The notes: generated from the letters alone by a model not told the origin. A DNA stretch of 40,073 bases from Solirubrobacter deserti (GCF_027587175.1 NZ_JAPCID010000066.1:1-40073), one strand, 5' to 3'. Numbered from the stretch's first letter, positions 22,455 through 30,757 are shown. Made by a program: numbers and translations.

Positions 22455-23003
22455 GGAACGCGCGCTCGAGGCCGCTTCCTGCGCGTGATCCTGGGCGCTG
22501 CCCTTGAGCTCCTGCGCGTGCTGCTGCCCGCTGTCCTTCACGGTCTCCTGCGCGCTCTGGGCCGCTTCCTGCGCGACCTGCTTGCCGCGCTCGAGCGCCT
22601 CCTGGCCGGTCTCCTTGGCGCGATCGATCACGTCGTCGGAGATCTGTCCGAGCTTCTCGTCCTCGATGCGCGTGGCCGGGGCCAGCATGCCGGCGAGGAA
22701 GCCGACGGCGACGGCGCCGATGGCGAGTCCGAGCGGGTTCTGCTGCGCGACGCTCGCGGCGCGCTTGGCCTGGCCCTTGACCTGCTCGGTGTCCGGCGTC
22801 TTGTCGCCGACGGTCTGGCCGGCGCCGACGAGGCGCTCTTTGGCCGATGAGGCGACGCCCATCACGCTCTCCTTCTTGTCCTGGATGGAATCCTTGGCTC
22901 GCGCCTTGACATCGGTCTTGTAGCCGAGCGCGTCGACGGTCTCGCCCATCTCCGCGCGGGTCTGCTCTATCTCGCGGCGGATCCGGTCTGGGTCTTCGCC
23001 CAC
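22452..23003 (-). CDS. DUF3618 domain membrane-associated protein
   Basis: 183 residues. The N-terminus DPDRIRREIEQTRAEMGETVDALGYKTDVKARAKD is the DUF3618 signature. A hydrophobic segment (about 94-114, NPLGLAIGAVAVGFLAGMLAP) follows, then an Ala/Gln/Glu/Lys amphipathic tail reminiscent of LEA proteins (QEAAQSAQETVKDSGQQH). The GTG start has a strong GGAGGA seven nt upstream, located inside the end of the holin-like gene. Family role is unknown; members occur with holin-like partners in envelope stress clusters of actinobacteria. Confidence 0.85.
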   Translation of the reverse strand: MGEDPDRIRREIEQTRAEMGETVDALGYKTDVKARAKDSIQDKKESVMGVASSAKERLVGAGQTVGDKTPDTEQVKGQAKRAASVAQQNPLGLAIGAVAVGFLAGMLAPATRIEDEKLGQISDDVIDRAKETGQEALERGKQVAQEAAQSAQETVKDSGQQHAQELKGSAQDHAQEAASSARS

Positions 23004-23410
23004 TGGATGTCCTCCTTCACGGTCTCAACGGTTTGGGGTGCGGGCGGCGTGGCCTTCTGGATCGCGTTCTTGCCCGCGAGTCCAAGCACGGCGGCGATCG
23101 CCAGCCACAGCAATGTCACGATCAGCGCTGCCAGCCAGAGCGGCAGGAAGCTGTCGAGAACGATGATCAGGAACGCGGTCAGCGCGCCCAGGCCGAGCAG
23201 GGCCACGACGCCGGCGGCGGCCAGCATGCCGGCGCCCTTGCCTGCGACCTTGCCCTTCTGCGTGACTTCGGCCTGCGCCAGCTTGATCTCCTGGCGGACG
23301 AGGGTCGAGGTCTGGCTCGCCAGATCCTTGACCAGCTCGCCGAGGCCCTTGTCCCGCGGGTCCGGCTCGACGGCGCGTGCGCCCCCGTTGGTGGGGTCGT
23401 GAGTCGCCAT
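22967..23410 (-). CDS. Phage holin superfamily 6-like membrane protein (actinobacterial)
   Basis: 147 residues. A soluble N-terminal helix (KGLGELVKDLASQTSTLVRQEIKLAQAEV) is followed by two strong membrane helices (MLAAAGVVALLGLGALTAFLIIV and LWLAALIVTLLWLAIAAVLGL). This is the common actinobacterial holin-like DUF1469/PF07332 architecture. Despite the name, no phage genes are nearby; it is a chromosomal membrane protein in a trio with DUF3618 and a coiled-coil protein. The ATG is five nt after the upstream stop. Confidence 0.82.
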   Translation of the reverse strand: MATHDPTNGGARAVEPDPRDKGLGELVKDLASQTSTLVRQEIKLAQAEVTQKGKVAGKGAGMLAAAGVVALLGLGALTAFLIIVLDSFLPLWLAALIVTLLWLAIAAVLGLAGKNAIQKATPPAPQTVETVKEDIQWAKTQTGSAAR

Positions 23411-23415
23411 AGGAC

Positions 23416-24066
23416 TCAGCGCGTGTAGTCCTCGCGGCGAATCGGGATGTCCCCGCCCGCGGCGCTCGGATCGGTGACGACCGTGCCGGACGTCGGCGGA
23501 TGGCCGGTGCCGGTCACGGGCGGCACGCTGGTGGCCGTGCCGGGCACCGCGATGTCGTCGGCGGCCAGGCCCGTGCGGCTCGTCGGGGCGCCGGCGGTGA
23601 GGCCGGGGCTCGTCCGTGGCGCGCCGTTGGTCGTCCCGCGCGCCTCGTAGCGGCGCGATGACGACGCCTTCAGGAAGCGCGAAGCGGCGAAGCCGAGCGC
23701 GAGTCCGCCGGCGATGACGGCCCACGGCTGGCGGCGCCCGAAGTCCTCGAGGTCGCCGAGGATCGCGTCGCCGTCGGAGCGCTGCAGGTAGTCGCCGAGG
23801 GTCTCGGCGCGCTGAGCGGCCTGCTCGGCGAGCTTCGCCGGCTGGTCCTTGCCCTGCTCGCGCAGCTGGTCGGCGACGGAGCGGATGTCGGAAGCGGTCG
23901 AGCTGACCTGCTCGCCGGCCTGCGTCGAACGCTGGTCGACCTGGTCCTTGACCCGGCTCGCGGCCTGGCCCTTGGCCTGCTGCGCCTTCTCGGCGGCCTT
24001 CTCTTTGGCCTGCTCCGTGCTGGAGTTCGGCCCGTTCGCCGAGGTGGTTCCCCCAAGAGTGCTCAT
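23416..24066 (-). CDS. Ala/Gln/Lys-rich coiled-coil protein with membrane anchor
   Basis: 216 residues. Residues 15-110 form an apolipoprotein/LEA-like amphipathic coiled coil (AKEKAAEKAQQAKGQAAS, then QREQGKDQPAKLAEQAAQ-like heptads). DFGRRQPWAVIAGGLALGFAASRFLKASS is a short membrane anchor of the kind seen in DUF883/DUF3618 relatives. The Pro/Thr/Gly-rich tail is low complexity. First gene of the three-gene minus-strand unit and divergent from the manganese catalase. No Shine-Dalgarno is visible. Probable role: envelope or desiccation/oxidative stress protection. Confidence 0.72.
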   Translation of the reverse strand: MSTLGGTTSANGPNSSTEQAKEKAAEKAQQAKGQAASRVKDQVDQRSTQAGEQVSSTASDIRSVADQLREQGKDQPAKLAEQAAQRAETLGDYLQRSDGDAILGDLEDFGRRQPWAVIAGGLALGFAASRFLKASSSRRYEARGTTNGAPRTSPGLTAGAPTSRTGLAADDIAVPGTATSVPPVTGTGHPPTSGTVVTDPSAAGGDIPIRREDYTR

Positions 24067-24175
24067 GATCGTCAGGGCTTGCCCAGCGATTGGTGAGGCA
24101 TTCGCGGGCTGCGTCCGCCCGTCACAGGCATGACCCCCACCGAACGCCGCGTTGACGAGTGGGTAGGGCGGAAGA

Positions 24176-25120
24176 ATGTTCCTTCGAATCGATCGTTGGC
24201 AGACGGAGCTTCCGCCTCCGTCGACGCCCGACCCCGCCGGCGCCGCGACCGTCCAGGAGTTGATGGGCGGCAAGTTCGGCGAGATGTCGACGCTGATGAA
24301 CTACACGTTCCAGTCGTTCAACTACCGCTTCCGCCAGGGCACGCGGCCGTTCTACGACCTGATCGCGAACATCGCCGCGGAGGAGTTCGGCCACATCGAG
24401 CTCGTCGCCGCGACGATCAACACGATGCTCACGGGCGTCGACATCCGCGACGTCGACAGCGAGGCCTACAAGCACCACTACAACTTCGGCGGCAAGGGCG
24501 CGCTGCCCGCCGACTCCCATGGTGCGCCGTGGAACGGCACGTACGTGCACTCCTCGGGCGATCTCGTCGAGGACCTCACGCACAACTACTTCCTGGAGAC
24601 GGGTGCCCGCTCGGGCAAGCTGCGCGTCTATGAGATGTGCGACCACCCGGCCGCCCGTGCGCTGACCGGCTACCTGCTCGTCCGCGGCGGCGTCCACCAG
24701 GTCGCCTACGCGCGCGCGCTCGAGAAGCTGACCGGCGCGAACATGTCCAAGCTGTTCCCGACGCCGCGCATCGAGACGGCGAAGATCCCGGAGTGCGCTC
24801 CGCACCTCGAGGCCGGTGAACACCTCAAGCTGTACCGCTTCTCGCCCGAGGACTACCGCGAGATCGTGGCCGTGTTCAACGGCCCGCACCCGGAGACGGG
24901 CGAGGACCTGCAGGTCATCGACCACGCTCCGGAGGGCTTCCCGCCGCAGGATCTGCCGCCGGAGACCGACGTCTTCGCGCCGGACTACGCGCCGGAGGAG
25001 ATCGCCGAGATCGCCCAGAAGCTGCGCAAGGCCGCCGGCCTGCCGGACAAGGTCACCGGCGTCGTCGCCAACGACGGCAACGGGGGCGTAGTGTCCAAGG
25101 TCAAGGACGCACTGTCCTAA
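24176..25120 (+). CDS. Manganese catalase
   Basis: 314 residues, non-haem dimanganese catalase. Metal ligands line up with the family: E36 in GGKFGEM, E70 and H73 in AAEEFGHIE, E141 in LETGARSGKL and H174 in GGVHQVAYA. It degrades hydrogen peroxide in the cytoplasm. CGGAAGA precedes the ATG. Divergent from the coiled-coil/holin/DUF3618 unit across a 109-nt gap that shows no convincing -35/-10 pair. Its stop codon directly abuts the convergent oxidase gene. Confidence 0.9.
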   Translation: MFLRIDRWQTELPPPSTPDPAGAATVQELMGGKFGEMSTLMNYTFQSFNYRFRQGTRPFYDLIANIAAEEFGHIELVAATINTMLTGVDIRDVDSEAYKHHYNFGGKGALPADSHGAPWNGTYVHSSGDLVEDLTHNYFLETGARSGKLRVYEMCDHPAARALTGYLLVRGGVHQVAYARALEKLTGANMSKLFPTPRIETAKIPECAPHLEAGEHLKLYRFSPEDYREIVAVFNGPHPETGEDLQVIDHAPEGFPPQDLPPETDVFAPDYAPEEIAEIAQKLRKAAGLPDKVTGVVANDGNGGVVSKVKDALS

Positions 25121-26512
25121 TCAGGAGTCGAAGCCGAGCCCGAGGCGGTCGAGCGTTCGCAACCAGAGCCCCCTGCGGCCCTGGTTGCGGTCGGCCGCCG
25201 CGAGCCGGTTGCGCGTGAGCTGGACGACGGCGTAGCGCAGCGGCTCGGGCGGGAACGGCACCGGCTTGGTGCGGACGTAGCGCGTGCGCGTGGCGTCCGT
25301 GTCCCTGCCGTCGAGCAGGTCGACGGCGGTGCGCCCGCCGAAGCGCGTCGCCGCCACGCCCAGCCCCGTGTATCCGGTCGCGTAGGCGAGCCGGCCCCCG
25401 TGGCTGGTGCCGAAGAACACGCTGAAGCGGCTGCTCGTGTCGATCGCGCCGCCCCAGCGGTGGGTGAAGCGCGTGCCCTCGAGTTGCGGGAACGTGTGGA
25501 AGAAGTGCTGGGCGAGCTTGGCGAACGTCGCGTCGTGATCGTCGTAGCGCGCGCCGACGGGGCCCTTGTACCGGTAGACGGCGTCCCATCCGCCGTAGAG
25601 GATGCGGCCATCGGTGGTCGGACGGTAATAGTGGAACTGGTTGCCGCCGTCCCCGATGCCCTGCCGGTTCTGCCATCCGACCTTGTCCATGTCGATCGGC
25701 TCGGTCATGAGGGCGTAGTCGTACACCGGCACGACGTAGTGCTTGATGGTGTTGATCAGCGGCGGATAGGCGCTCGTGGCGAGCAGGACCCGGTCGGCTC
25801 TGACGCGTCCCTGCGGCGTGATCACCGTCAGCTCGTCCGTCACATGCTCGACCGACGAATACTCGTATAGGCGCACGCCTTTACGTACGGCGACATCTTT
25901 CAAACCGTGGGCGAGCTTGCCGGGGTCGAGGATTCCGGCACCGGTGTGATCCCACACGCCGCCGAGATACGTGGGTGAATTCACCTGTCCGCACATGGCG
26001 GTCTGGTCGAGGAGGGTGACCTCGTGCCCGAAACGGGTGAGCTGCTCGGCTTCCTCTTGCAGCCACGGAAGTTGATGTTCGTCCGTGAGCGCCAGCAGCT
26101 CGCCGGTGAGCTGGAAGTCACAGTCGATTCCGTAGTGAGCGAGGTCGCGTTGGATGCCCTCGAAGTTCTCCAGCGCGAGCCGCTCGAGCGTCGGCATCTC
26201 GTCGGCGAACCGCGCGAGGCCGTTCTCGATGCCGTGGGTGAGCGAGGCGACCGCGAAGCCACCGTTGCGGCCGCTCGCGCCGAACCCGGCGGTCTCGGCC
26301 TCGAGGATCACCACGTCTTTGCCCTGCTCGGCGGCGTACAGCGCCGCCCACAGGCCGGTGAAACCGGCGCCGACGATGCACAGGTCGGCGGTGATGTCCT
26401 CGGTCAGCGCCGGCGAAGGGTCCTTCGGCTCGCGGAGCCAGAAGGGGCGCGGCTCGGCGTCGGCGTAGCTGGCGCGGTGCTCGCGCGTCGGTGGGGTGGT
26501 CGGCCACGGCAT
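25121..26512 (-). CDS. FAD-dependent amine/amino-acid oxidase (DAO family)
   Basis: 463 residues. The N-terminal dinucleotide motif DLCIVGAGFTGLWAALYAAEQGKDVVILEAE is preceded by FWLREP, typical of the PuuB/OrdL gamma-glutamylputrescine oxidoreductase group. The substrate-domain features GASGRNGGF, ILYGGWDAVYRY and the C-terminal THRWGGAIDTSSRFSVFFG with YATGYTGLGVAATRFGG agree. It oxidises an amine or imino acid with oxygen as acceptor. The ATG starts four nt after the amidase stop, so the amidase and oxidase are one unit: the amidase could release an amine that this enzyme oxidises. Confidence 0.87.
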   Translation of the reverse strand: MPWPTTPPTREHRASYADAEPRPFWLREPKDPSPALTEDITADLCIVGAGFTGLWAALYAAEQGKDVVILEAETAGFGASGRNGGFAVASLTHGIENGLARFADEMPTLERLALENFEGIQRDLAHYGIDCDFQLTGELLALTDEHQLPWLQEEAEQLTRFGHEVTLLDQTAMCGQVNSPTYLGGVWDHTGAGILDPGKLAHGLKDVAVRKGVRLYEYSSVEHVTDELTVITPQGRVRADRVLLATSAYPPLINTIKHYVVPVYDYALMTEPIDMDKVGWQNRQGIGDGGNQFHYYRPTTDGRILYGGWDAVYRYKGPVGARYDDHDATFAKLAQHFFHTFPQLEGTRFTHRWGGAIDTSSRFSVFFGTSHGGRLAYATGYTGLGVAATRFGGRTAVDLLDGRDTDATRTRYVRTKPVPFPPEPLRYAVVQLTRNRLAAADRNQGRRGLWLRTLDRLGLGFDS

Positions 26513-26516
26513 GGCT

Positions 26517-27842
26517 TCAGCGCAGGGCTTCCGCCAGCTGAAGCAGTTGCAGCTCGCCTCGGTGGCGACCGACGAGCTGCAGGCCGACCGGCAGGCCCGC
26601 GGCGGTGATGCCGGCGGGCACGGAGAGGGCCGGGTGGGCGGTGACCGTGATGCGGCTGCACGAGCGGAACCACTCGAGGTAGCTGCCGAGCTGGACGCCC
26701 GCGATCTCGGTCGGGTACTCGAGGTCGACGCTGAACGGTGGCAGCTGCGTCGTGGGCGCGGCGAGCACGTCGTAGCGGGTGAGGAACTCGCGCATGCGCG
26801 TGAACAGCTCGCCGCGGTGGGCGATCGCGTTGCCGATGCGGGTCGCGTCGAGCTGCTGGCCGAAGCGGATGTTCTCGCGCAGCGTGGGCTTGACGTCGTC
26901 GGCGATCGACGCGAACGCGGCGGCGAACTTGACGCCGCGCAGCACCTCGAAGCACTCGTCGGCGCCGGTGAAGTCCGGCTCGTCGTCGATGACGGTGCAG
27001 CCGAGAGCCTCAAGCGCCGCGCGGGCGTGCTCGAGCACGGCCGTGACCTCGGCGTCGACGGGCAGGCCGCCGAGATCGCGGCTCCAGGCGATGCGGAGCG
27101 TGCTCGGGTCGGTACGCAGGTCGCCCGGGGTGGGCCACGGCTCCTGGATGGAGAACGGATCGCGCGGGTCCGGGCCCGCGAGGGCGGAGAACAGGAGGGC
27201 GACGTCAGCGGGGGTGCGGGCGATCGTGCCGAGCACGGGGAGCGGGTCGAACGGGTCGCCCGGGCCGTGGTCCGGGATTCGGCCGGGCGTCGGGCGCAGG
27301 CCGTAGAGGCCGCAGAACGCCGCGGGGTTGCGGACGCTCGCGCCGAGGTCTGAGCCGTCGGCGAACGGGATCATGTTGGCCGCGACGGCCGCGGCCGCGC
27401 CGCCGCTGGAGCCGCCGGGCGTCTTGGTCAGGTCGTGCGGATTGCGCGTGGCGCCGAAGAGCGGGTTGAAGGTCTGGCTGCCCGCGCCGAACTCCGGCGT
27501 GTTCGTCTTGCCGACGATGATCGCCCCGGCCTGCTTGAGCCGTTCCACCAGCAGGGAGTCGGTGGCCGGGACGTGGTCCTTGAACAGCGGCGACCCGTAG
27601 GTCGTTCGCAGGCCGGCGGTGTCCTCGAGGTCCTTGACCGCGATCGGCAGGCCCTGGAGCGGGCCGGGCGGCGCTTGATCGGCCGCGGCGAGCGCCCGTT
27701 CGGGGTCCTCGAGGGTGACGATCGCGTTGACCTGCGGGTTCATCTCCTCGATGCGCTCCAGGTGTGACGCGACCACCTCGCGCGGGGTCACTTCACGGGC
27801 GCGGATCGCGGCGGCGAGCTCCGTCGCGGTGCGGTGCCACAT
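26517..27842 (-). CDS. Amidase signature family enzyme
   Basis: 441 residues. The catalytic Ser-cisSer-Lys triad is visible: Lys in LPIAVKD, cis-Ser in the PGGSSGGAAAAVAA loop, and the nucleophile Ser in GSDLGASVRNPAAFCGLYGLRPT (GASVR in place of the commoner GSIR). It hydrolyses an amide or nitrile-derived amide; GatA is unlikely because no gatB/gatC are nearby. The ATG at 27842 is chosen over a farther one because a TAGACT -10 lies seven nt upstream. It leads the amidase and oxidase unit. Confidence 0.88.
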   Translation of the reverse strand: MWHRTATELAAAIRAREVTPREVVASHLERIEEMNPQVNAIVTLEDPERALAAADQAPPGPLQGLPIAVKDLEDTAGLRTTYGSPLFKDHVPATDSLLVERLKQAGAIIVGKTNTPEFGAGSQTFNPLFGATRNPHDLTKTPGGSSGGAAAAVAANMIPFADGSDLGASVRNPAAFCGLYGLRPTPGRIPDHGPGDPFDPLPVLGTIARTPADVALLFSALAGPDPRDPFSIQEPWPTPGDLRTDPSTLRIAWSRDLGGLPVDAEVTAVLEHARAALEALGCTVIDDEPDFTGADECFEVLRGVKFAAAFASIADDVKPTLRENIRFGQQLDATRIGNAIAHRGELFTRMREFLTRYDVLAAPTTQLPPFSVDLEYPTEIAGVQLGSYLEWFRSCSRITVTAHPALSVPAGITAAGLPVGLQLVGRHRGELQLLQLAEALR

Positions 27843-27849
27843 CGCGCCG

Positions 27850-27862
27850 AGTCTATTAGCGT
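27850..27862. promoter_or_regulatory. Divergent leaderless -10 pair
   Basis: Minus-strand TAGACT (27855-27850) lies seven nt before the amidase ATG at 27842. Plus-strand TAGCGT (27857-27862) lies eight nt before the thioesterase ATG at 27871. The two hexamers are one nt apart in a 28-nt gap that is otherwise almost all G and C. Confidence 0.55.
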
Positions 27863-27870
27863 GCCGGGCG

Positions 27871-28293
27871 ATGCCCGCCTTCACCCACGAGCTGCGTGTC
27901 CGCTACGGCGAGTGCGATCCGCAGGGAATCGTCTTCAACGCGAACTACCTGGCGTACTTCGACCACACGGTGTCGGAGTTGTGGCGGGAGACCATGGGGT
28001 CCTGGAACGAGATGGTCGCGAAGGGCGTCGAGGCGGTGGTGGGGGAGGCGAACGTGAAGTTCCGCGCTCCGGCGCGCTTCGAGGACGTCGTGGTGGTGAG
28101 CGCTTCAGTCGTGCACCTCGGCACGACGTCGATGAAGCTCGAGCTGCTCATCCACCGCGGCGAGGAGCTGCTGATCGAGGGCTGGCTGCGCCACGTGTTC
28201 GTCGACGCGAAGACGTGGGTGAAGACGCCGATCCCGGAGTGGGTCCGGGCGGCGCTGGCGCCCTACACCGCGATCGCCGACGCGGGCGCGTAG
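27871..28293 (+). CDS. 4HBT/YbgC-type acyl-CoA thioesterase
   Basis: 140 residues. RVRYGECDPQGIVFNANYLAYFDHTVSELW contains the catalytic Asp of the 4-hydroxybenzoyl-CoA thioesterase-type hotdog fold. NVKFRAPARFEDVVVVSASV and the MKLELLIHRG strand complete it. It hydrolyses acyl- or aryl-CoA. The 3' end overlaps the convergent kinase gene by 31 nt. No Shine-Dalgarno; leaderless -10 eight nt upstream. Confidence 0.85.
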   Translation: MPAFTHELRVRYGECDPQGIVFNANYLAYFDHTVSELWRETMGSWNEMVAKGVEAVVGEANVKFRAPARFEDVVVVSASVVHLGTTSMKLELLIHRGEELLIEGWLRHVFVDAKTWVKTPIPEWVRAALAPYTAIADAGA

Positions 28294-28784
28294 ACGGGCG
28301 CGAACCGCAGCTGCGACACGTCCGCGGCCTGCTCGCGTGTGAGGAACTCGACGGTCGCCCAGCCTTCTTCGTGCAGCCCGCCGTCGGCGAGCAGCTGCTG
28401 CCAGTCCGCCACCTGGCGGTCCATCTCGGCCTGCGAGACGGTCCGCCCGCGGGCGCGCTGACCCGCTTCGGCGGCCTCGCGGTCGGCGTGCATGAGGATG
28501 ATGTGCGCCGGTCGGCCGCGGAGCTTGGCGAGCGCGAGGATCGTGCGGCGGGCGACGGTCTTCGTCCCGCGCGAGTGGATCACGGCGGGCTTGTTGAGCG
28601 CGATCGCCGCCGCGATCCGCGCGTAGTGGCCGAGATACAACAGCGGCCCGCGCCGCGTGCGGTCGTCGGTGTCGACGACCCTCGCCTGCTCACGGTCCAC
28701 CGCGCGCCGCAGCAACGTCGTCTTCCCCGCCCCGGGAACGCCGGCCACGACGATCACGGAATCTGCGGGGAAGGTGAGGTCCAT
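28263..28784 (-). CDS. P-loop kinase/zeta-toxin-like ATPase
   Basis: 173 residues. Walker A is VVAGVPGAGKTTLLRR near the N-terminus; VIHSRGTKTVARR and IILMHADREAAEAGQRARGR resemble the nucleotide-kinase fold with a lid Arg region. Small AAA/zeta-like kinases of this type phosphorylate small molecules or nucleotides; no antitoxin is adjacent. Two starts are possible: ATG 28784 (chosen, begins right at the beta strand before Walker A) or ATG 28805, seven codons upstream. Both sit in a perfect 10-bp inverted repeat. It follows the PRC-barrel gene on the same strand. Confidence 0.72.
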   Translation of the reverse strand: MDLTFPADSVIVVAGVPGAGKTTLLRRAVDREQARVVDTDDRTRRGPLLYLGHYARIAAAIALNKPAVIHSRGTKTVARRTILALAKLRGRPAHIILMHADREAAEAGQRARGRTVSQAEMDRQVADWQQLLADGGLHEEGWATVEFLTREQAADVSQLRFAPVYAPASAIAV

Positions 28785-28805
28785 GGCCCCCATTGTGGGG
28801 GCCAT
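28783..28805. repeat. Perfect inverted repeat over the kinase start codons
   Basis: ATGGCCCCCA (28783-28792) and TGGGGGCCAT (28796-28805) are perfect complements around a TTG loop. On the minus strand each arm begins or ends at a candidate ATG of the kinase, so an RNA hairpin would bury either start. It also lies 16 nt after the PRC-barrel stop codon and could act as a GC-only terminator. Confidence 0.6.
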
Positions 28806-28820
28806 GCATAACGGCCAGCT

Positions 28821-30716
28821 TTAGCGCAGGCGACGAACGATAAAGAACAGCACCGCTGCGGCCGTCGCCGCGATCGCGATCTTCGCGGGCTGCCGCTTGA
28901 CGCGCTCGAGCGCCCCCGACGGGCTGGATCCCGCTTCCCCGCCGAGCCCGGGCTTCGAGGACGGCCAGCCCGAATCGCTGCCGGGCGCGGAGCCGCCCGT
29001 GGTCGTGGCTCCGTGCGGCGACGCGCTCGGCCCATCGGGCAGCTCGTCCGGGGTCACCGCCGGCGCGGGCGGGTCGACCGTCCCGGCGTGGGGCGACAGC
29101 GCGGACGCCGAGCTCTCATCCTCACGCCCCGACGTGTCGTCGGCCTCGGGCGTGTCCGCGGTCACCGGCGGCGCCGGTACATCCGCGCCGATCGACGTGG
29201 CGGGCGGCGTCAGCGAGGATGGGCCGTCGGTGGGCGGCGCCAGTGCCGGCGGCTCCTCGGCGCGCTCGATCCGCGGGGTCTCCGCTTCGAACGTGCTCGT
29301 CGTCGGCGCCTCGAAGCGCTCGGTCGTGTCGTCGGTGAGGAACGCCGCGGCGGGATCTTCGTCGCGCGCCGGCGAGTCCGGCGTGTCGCTGGTGGGCGGC
29401 TCGGAGCGCTCGGTGGTGTCGTCGCTGAGGAACGCGGCGGCCGGATCGGACGCGACCTGCGAGGTCGGCGGCTCGTCGCTCTCGCCCGTGGTGGTCGGCG
29501 TGACGGCACCGAACGGCGCGGTCTCGTACTCGCCGGCGCGATCGGACGCGGCCGGCGGCTCCGCCGGGATGTGCGCGGCCTCGAGCTCAGCGGGGGAAGG
29601 CGGCTCGGCGGGCGGCGGCGCGTCGATCGTCGGCTCCGGCGCGGGGCTCGCCGCGCTGGTGCCGGCGGCGTCTTCGGCGCCCCAGGCCGTCGGCGGGGCC
29701 GACTCGGCCGTCCCGCTCGGGGCGCGCTCGGGGTCCGCAGCGGGCGTCGCGTCCGCGCTCGGCCCGGCCTGGCCGGACGTGAACGGCGACTCGTCCGCTT
29801 CGCCCGAGTAGCTCGAGAAGGTCGCGTCGTCGCCGCGGCGCCACGGCGGCGTATTCGTGTCCGTGCCGCCGCTGGTCGGCGGCGGCGAGAAGACGGCGGG
29901 CCGGTCCGCGTCGGCGGCCGGCGAGGTGGTCTCGCTGTCGGTGTCGGCGGACAACGAGTACGCGGCAGGGCGATCGATGTCGGCAGCCGTGGTGGGGCGG
30001 TCCGTGTCGGTGGCCGGCGGGGTCGCGTCGCGGTCGTCGTCGGCCAACGAGTACGCCGCGGACCGGTCCGTGTCTGCGCCCGTGGTGGGCGGGGGCGAGG
30101 ACGTGGCGGCGCGATCCGGGTCGGCGCCCGTGGTGGGCGGCGAGGACGTGGCCGCGCGATCCGTGTCGCTGCCGCCGGTCGTCGGCGGCGGCGAGAAGAC
30201 GGCGGGTCGGTCGGCGTCCGCCGCCGGCACGGCGGGGCGGTCCGAACTCGGTGGGGCGGGGTCGCTCGAGGTCGGGCTACCGCCGCGGGCCTGCCAGGAC
30301 GGGCCGGGTTCGTCGGCGTCGCCGCCCCAGCCGGTCGGGGTGGGCGCGGACGCGTCCGGGTCCGGAAGGCCGCTGCCGGAGTCGTGCTCGGAGTAGCCGA
30401 GCCCGTAGTGCGCGTAGAGGCGGCGCTCCTCGGCCTGGTCGATCCGGGGTTCGGCGCCGATGCCGGGGGCGGCCTTGACCTTCTCGGCGGTGTGGGCGAC
30501 GCGGATCGACGAGGACTCGACGTCCGCGTTCGCCAGCGGCACGAAGCGGGCTTCGGAGTCGTCGATGTCCACGAGCACCCACTCGGGGCGGCCGGTCTCG
30601 CGGTCGAGGTAGATCTCGCGAACACTGCCGAGCCGCTGCCCGCCCGAATCAAGGACGTCGCGGCCAGGCCATTCGCTGTAATCGCCGAACTGGGACTGGG
30701 TGGGCAGCTGAGCCAT
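28821..30716 (-). CDS. PRC-barrel protein with long repetitive Pro/Thr/Asp linker and C-terminal membrane helix
   Basis: 631 residues. Residues 8-90 are a PRC-barrel (VLDSGGQRLGSVREIYLDRETGRPEWVLVDID), a small beta-barrel used for RNA or protein docking. Then about 470 residues of low complexity follow, rich in Pro, Thr, Asp, Ala and Ser. It contains repeats such as DRPAVFSPPPTTGG, TSSPPPTTGADTDR and DPAAAFLxDDTTER. The end is RVKRQPAKIAIAATAAAVLFFIVRRLR, a membrane helix flanked by basic residues. The architecture suggests a membrane-tethered barrel on a long disordered acidic arm. An ATG at 30749 would add 11 residues; 30716 is preferred because the barrel-type N-terminus begins there. No known function. 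Confidence 0.78.
   Translation of the reverse strand: MAQLPTQSQFGDYSEWPGRDVLDSGGQRLGSVREIYLDRETGRPEWVLVDIDDSEARFVPLANADVESSSIRVAHTAEKVKAAPGIGAEPRIDQAEERRLYAHYGLGYSEHDSGSGLPDPDASAPTPTGWGGDADEPGPSWQARGGSPTSSDPAPPSSDRPAVPAADADRPAVFSPPPTTGGSDTDRAATSSPPTTGADPDRAATSSPPPTTGADTDRSAAYSLADDDRDATPPATDTDRPTTAADIDRPAAYSLSADTDSETTSPAADADRPAVFSPPPTSGGTDTNTPPWRRGDDATFSSYSGEADESPFTSGQAGPSADATPAADPERAPSGTAESAPPTAWGAEDAAGTSAASPAPEPTIDAPPPAEPPSPAELEAAHIPAEPPAASDRAGEYETAPFGAVTPTTTGESDEPPTSQVASDPAAAFLSDDTTERSEPPTSDTPDSPARDEDPAAAFLTDDTTERFEAPTTSTFEAETPRIERAEEPPALAPPTDGPSSLTPPATSIGADVPAPPVTADTPEADDTSGREDESSASALSPHAGTVDPPAPAVTPDELPDGPSASPHGATTTGGSAPGSDSGWPSSKPGLGGEAGSSPSGALERVKRQPAKIAIAATAAAVLFFIVRRLR
29860..30240 (-). 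repeat. Degenerate tandem repeats encoding Pro/Thr/Asp linker
   Basis: Related blocks recur on the plus strand, for example gtcggcggcggcgagaag at about 29877 and again at about 30180. Words such as gatccgtgtcg and gcgcccgtggtgggcgg recur as well. They encode the DTDR/SPPPTTG linker and are likely unstable in length between strains. Confidence 0.65.
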
Positions 30717-30757
30717 AAAGAAGCTGTGCCCGTCAGAGGCTACGCCCATTCCTCCGG

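Noticed and set aside
22967-23410. Phage holin annotation suggesting a prophage remnant.
   Set aside because: No integrase, capsid or lysis genes; the holin-like/DUF3618 pair is a common chromosomal arrangement in actinobacteria.
28263-28784. Zeta-toxin of a toxin-antitoxin system.
   Set aside because: No adjacent small antitoxin gene; neighbours are a PRC-barrel protein and a convergent thioesterase. A metabolic kinase is equally likely.
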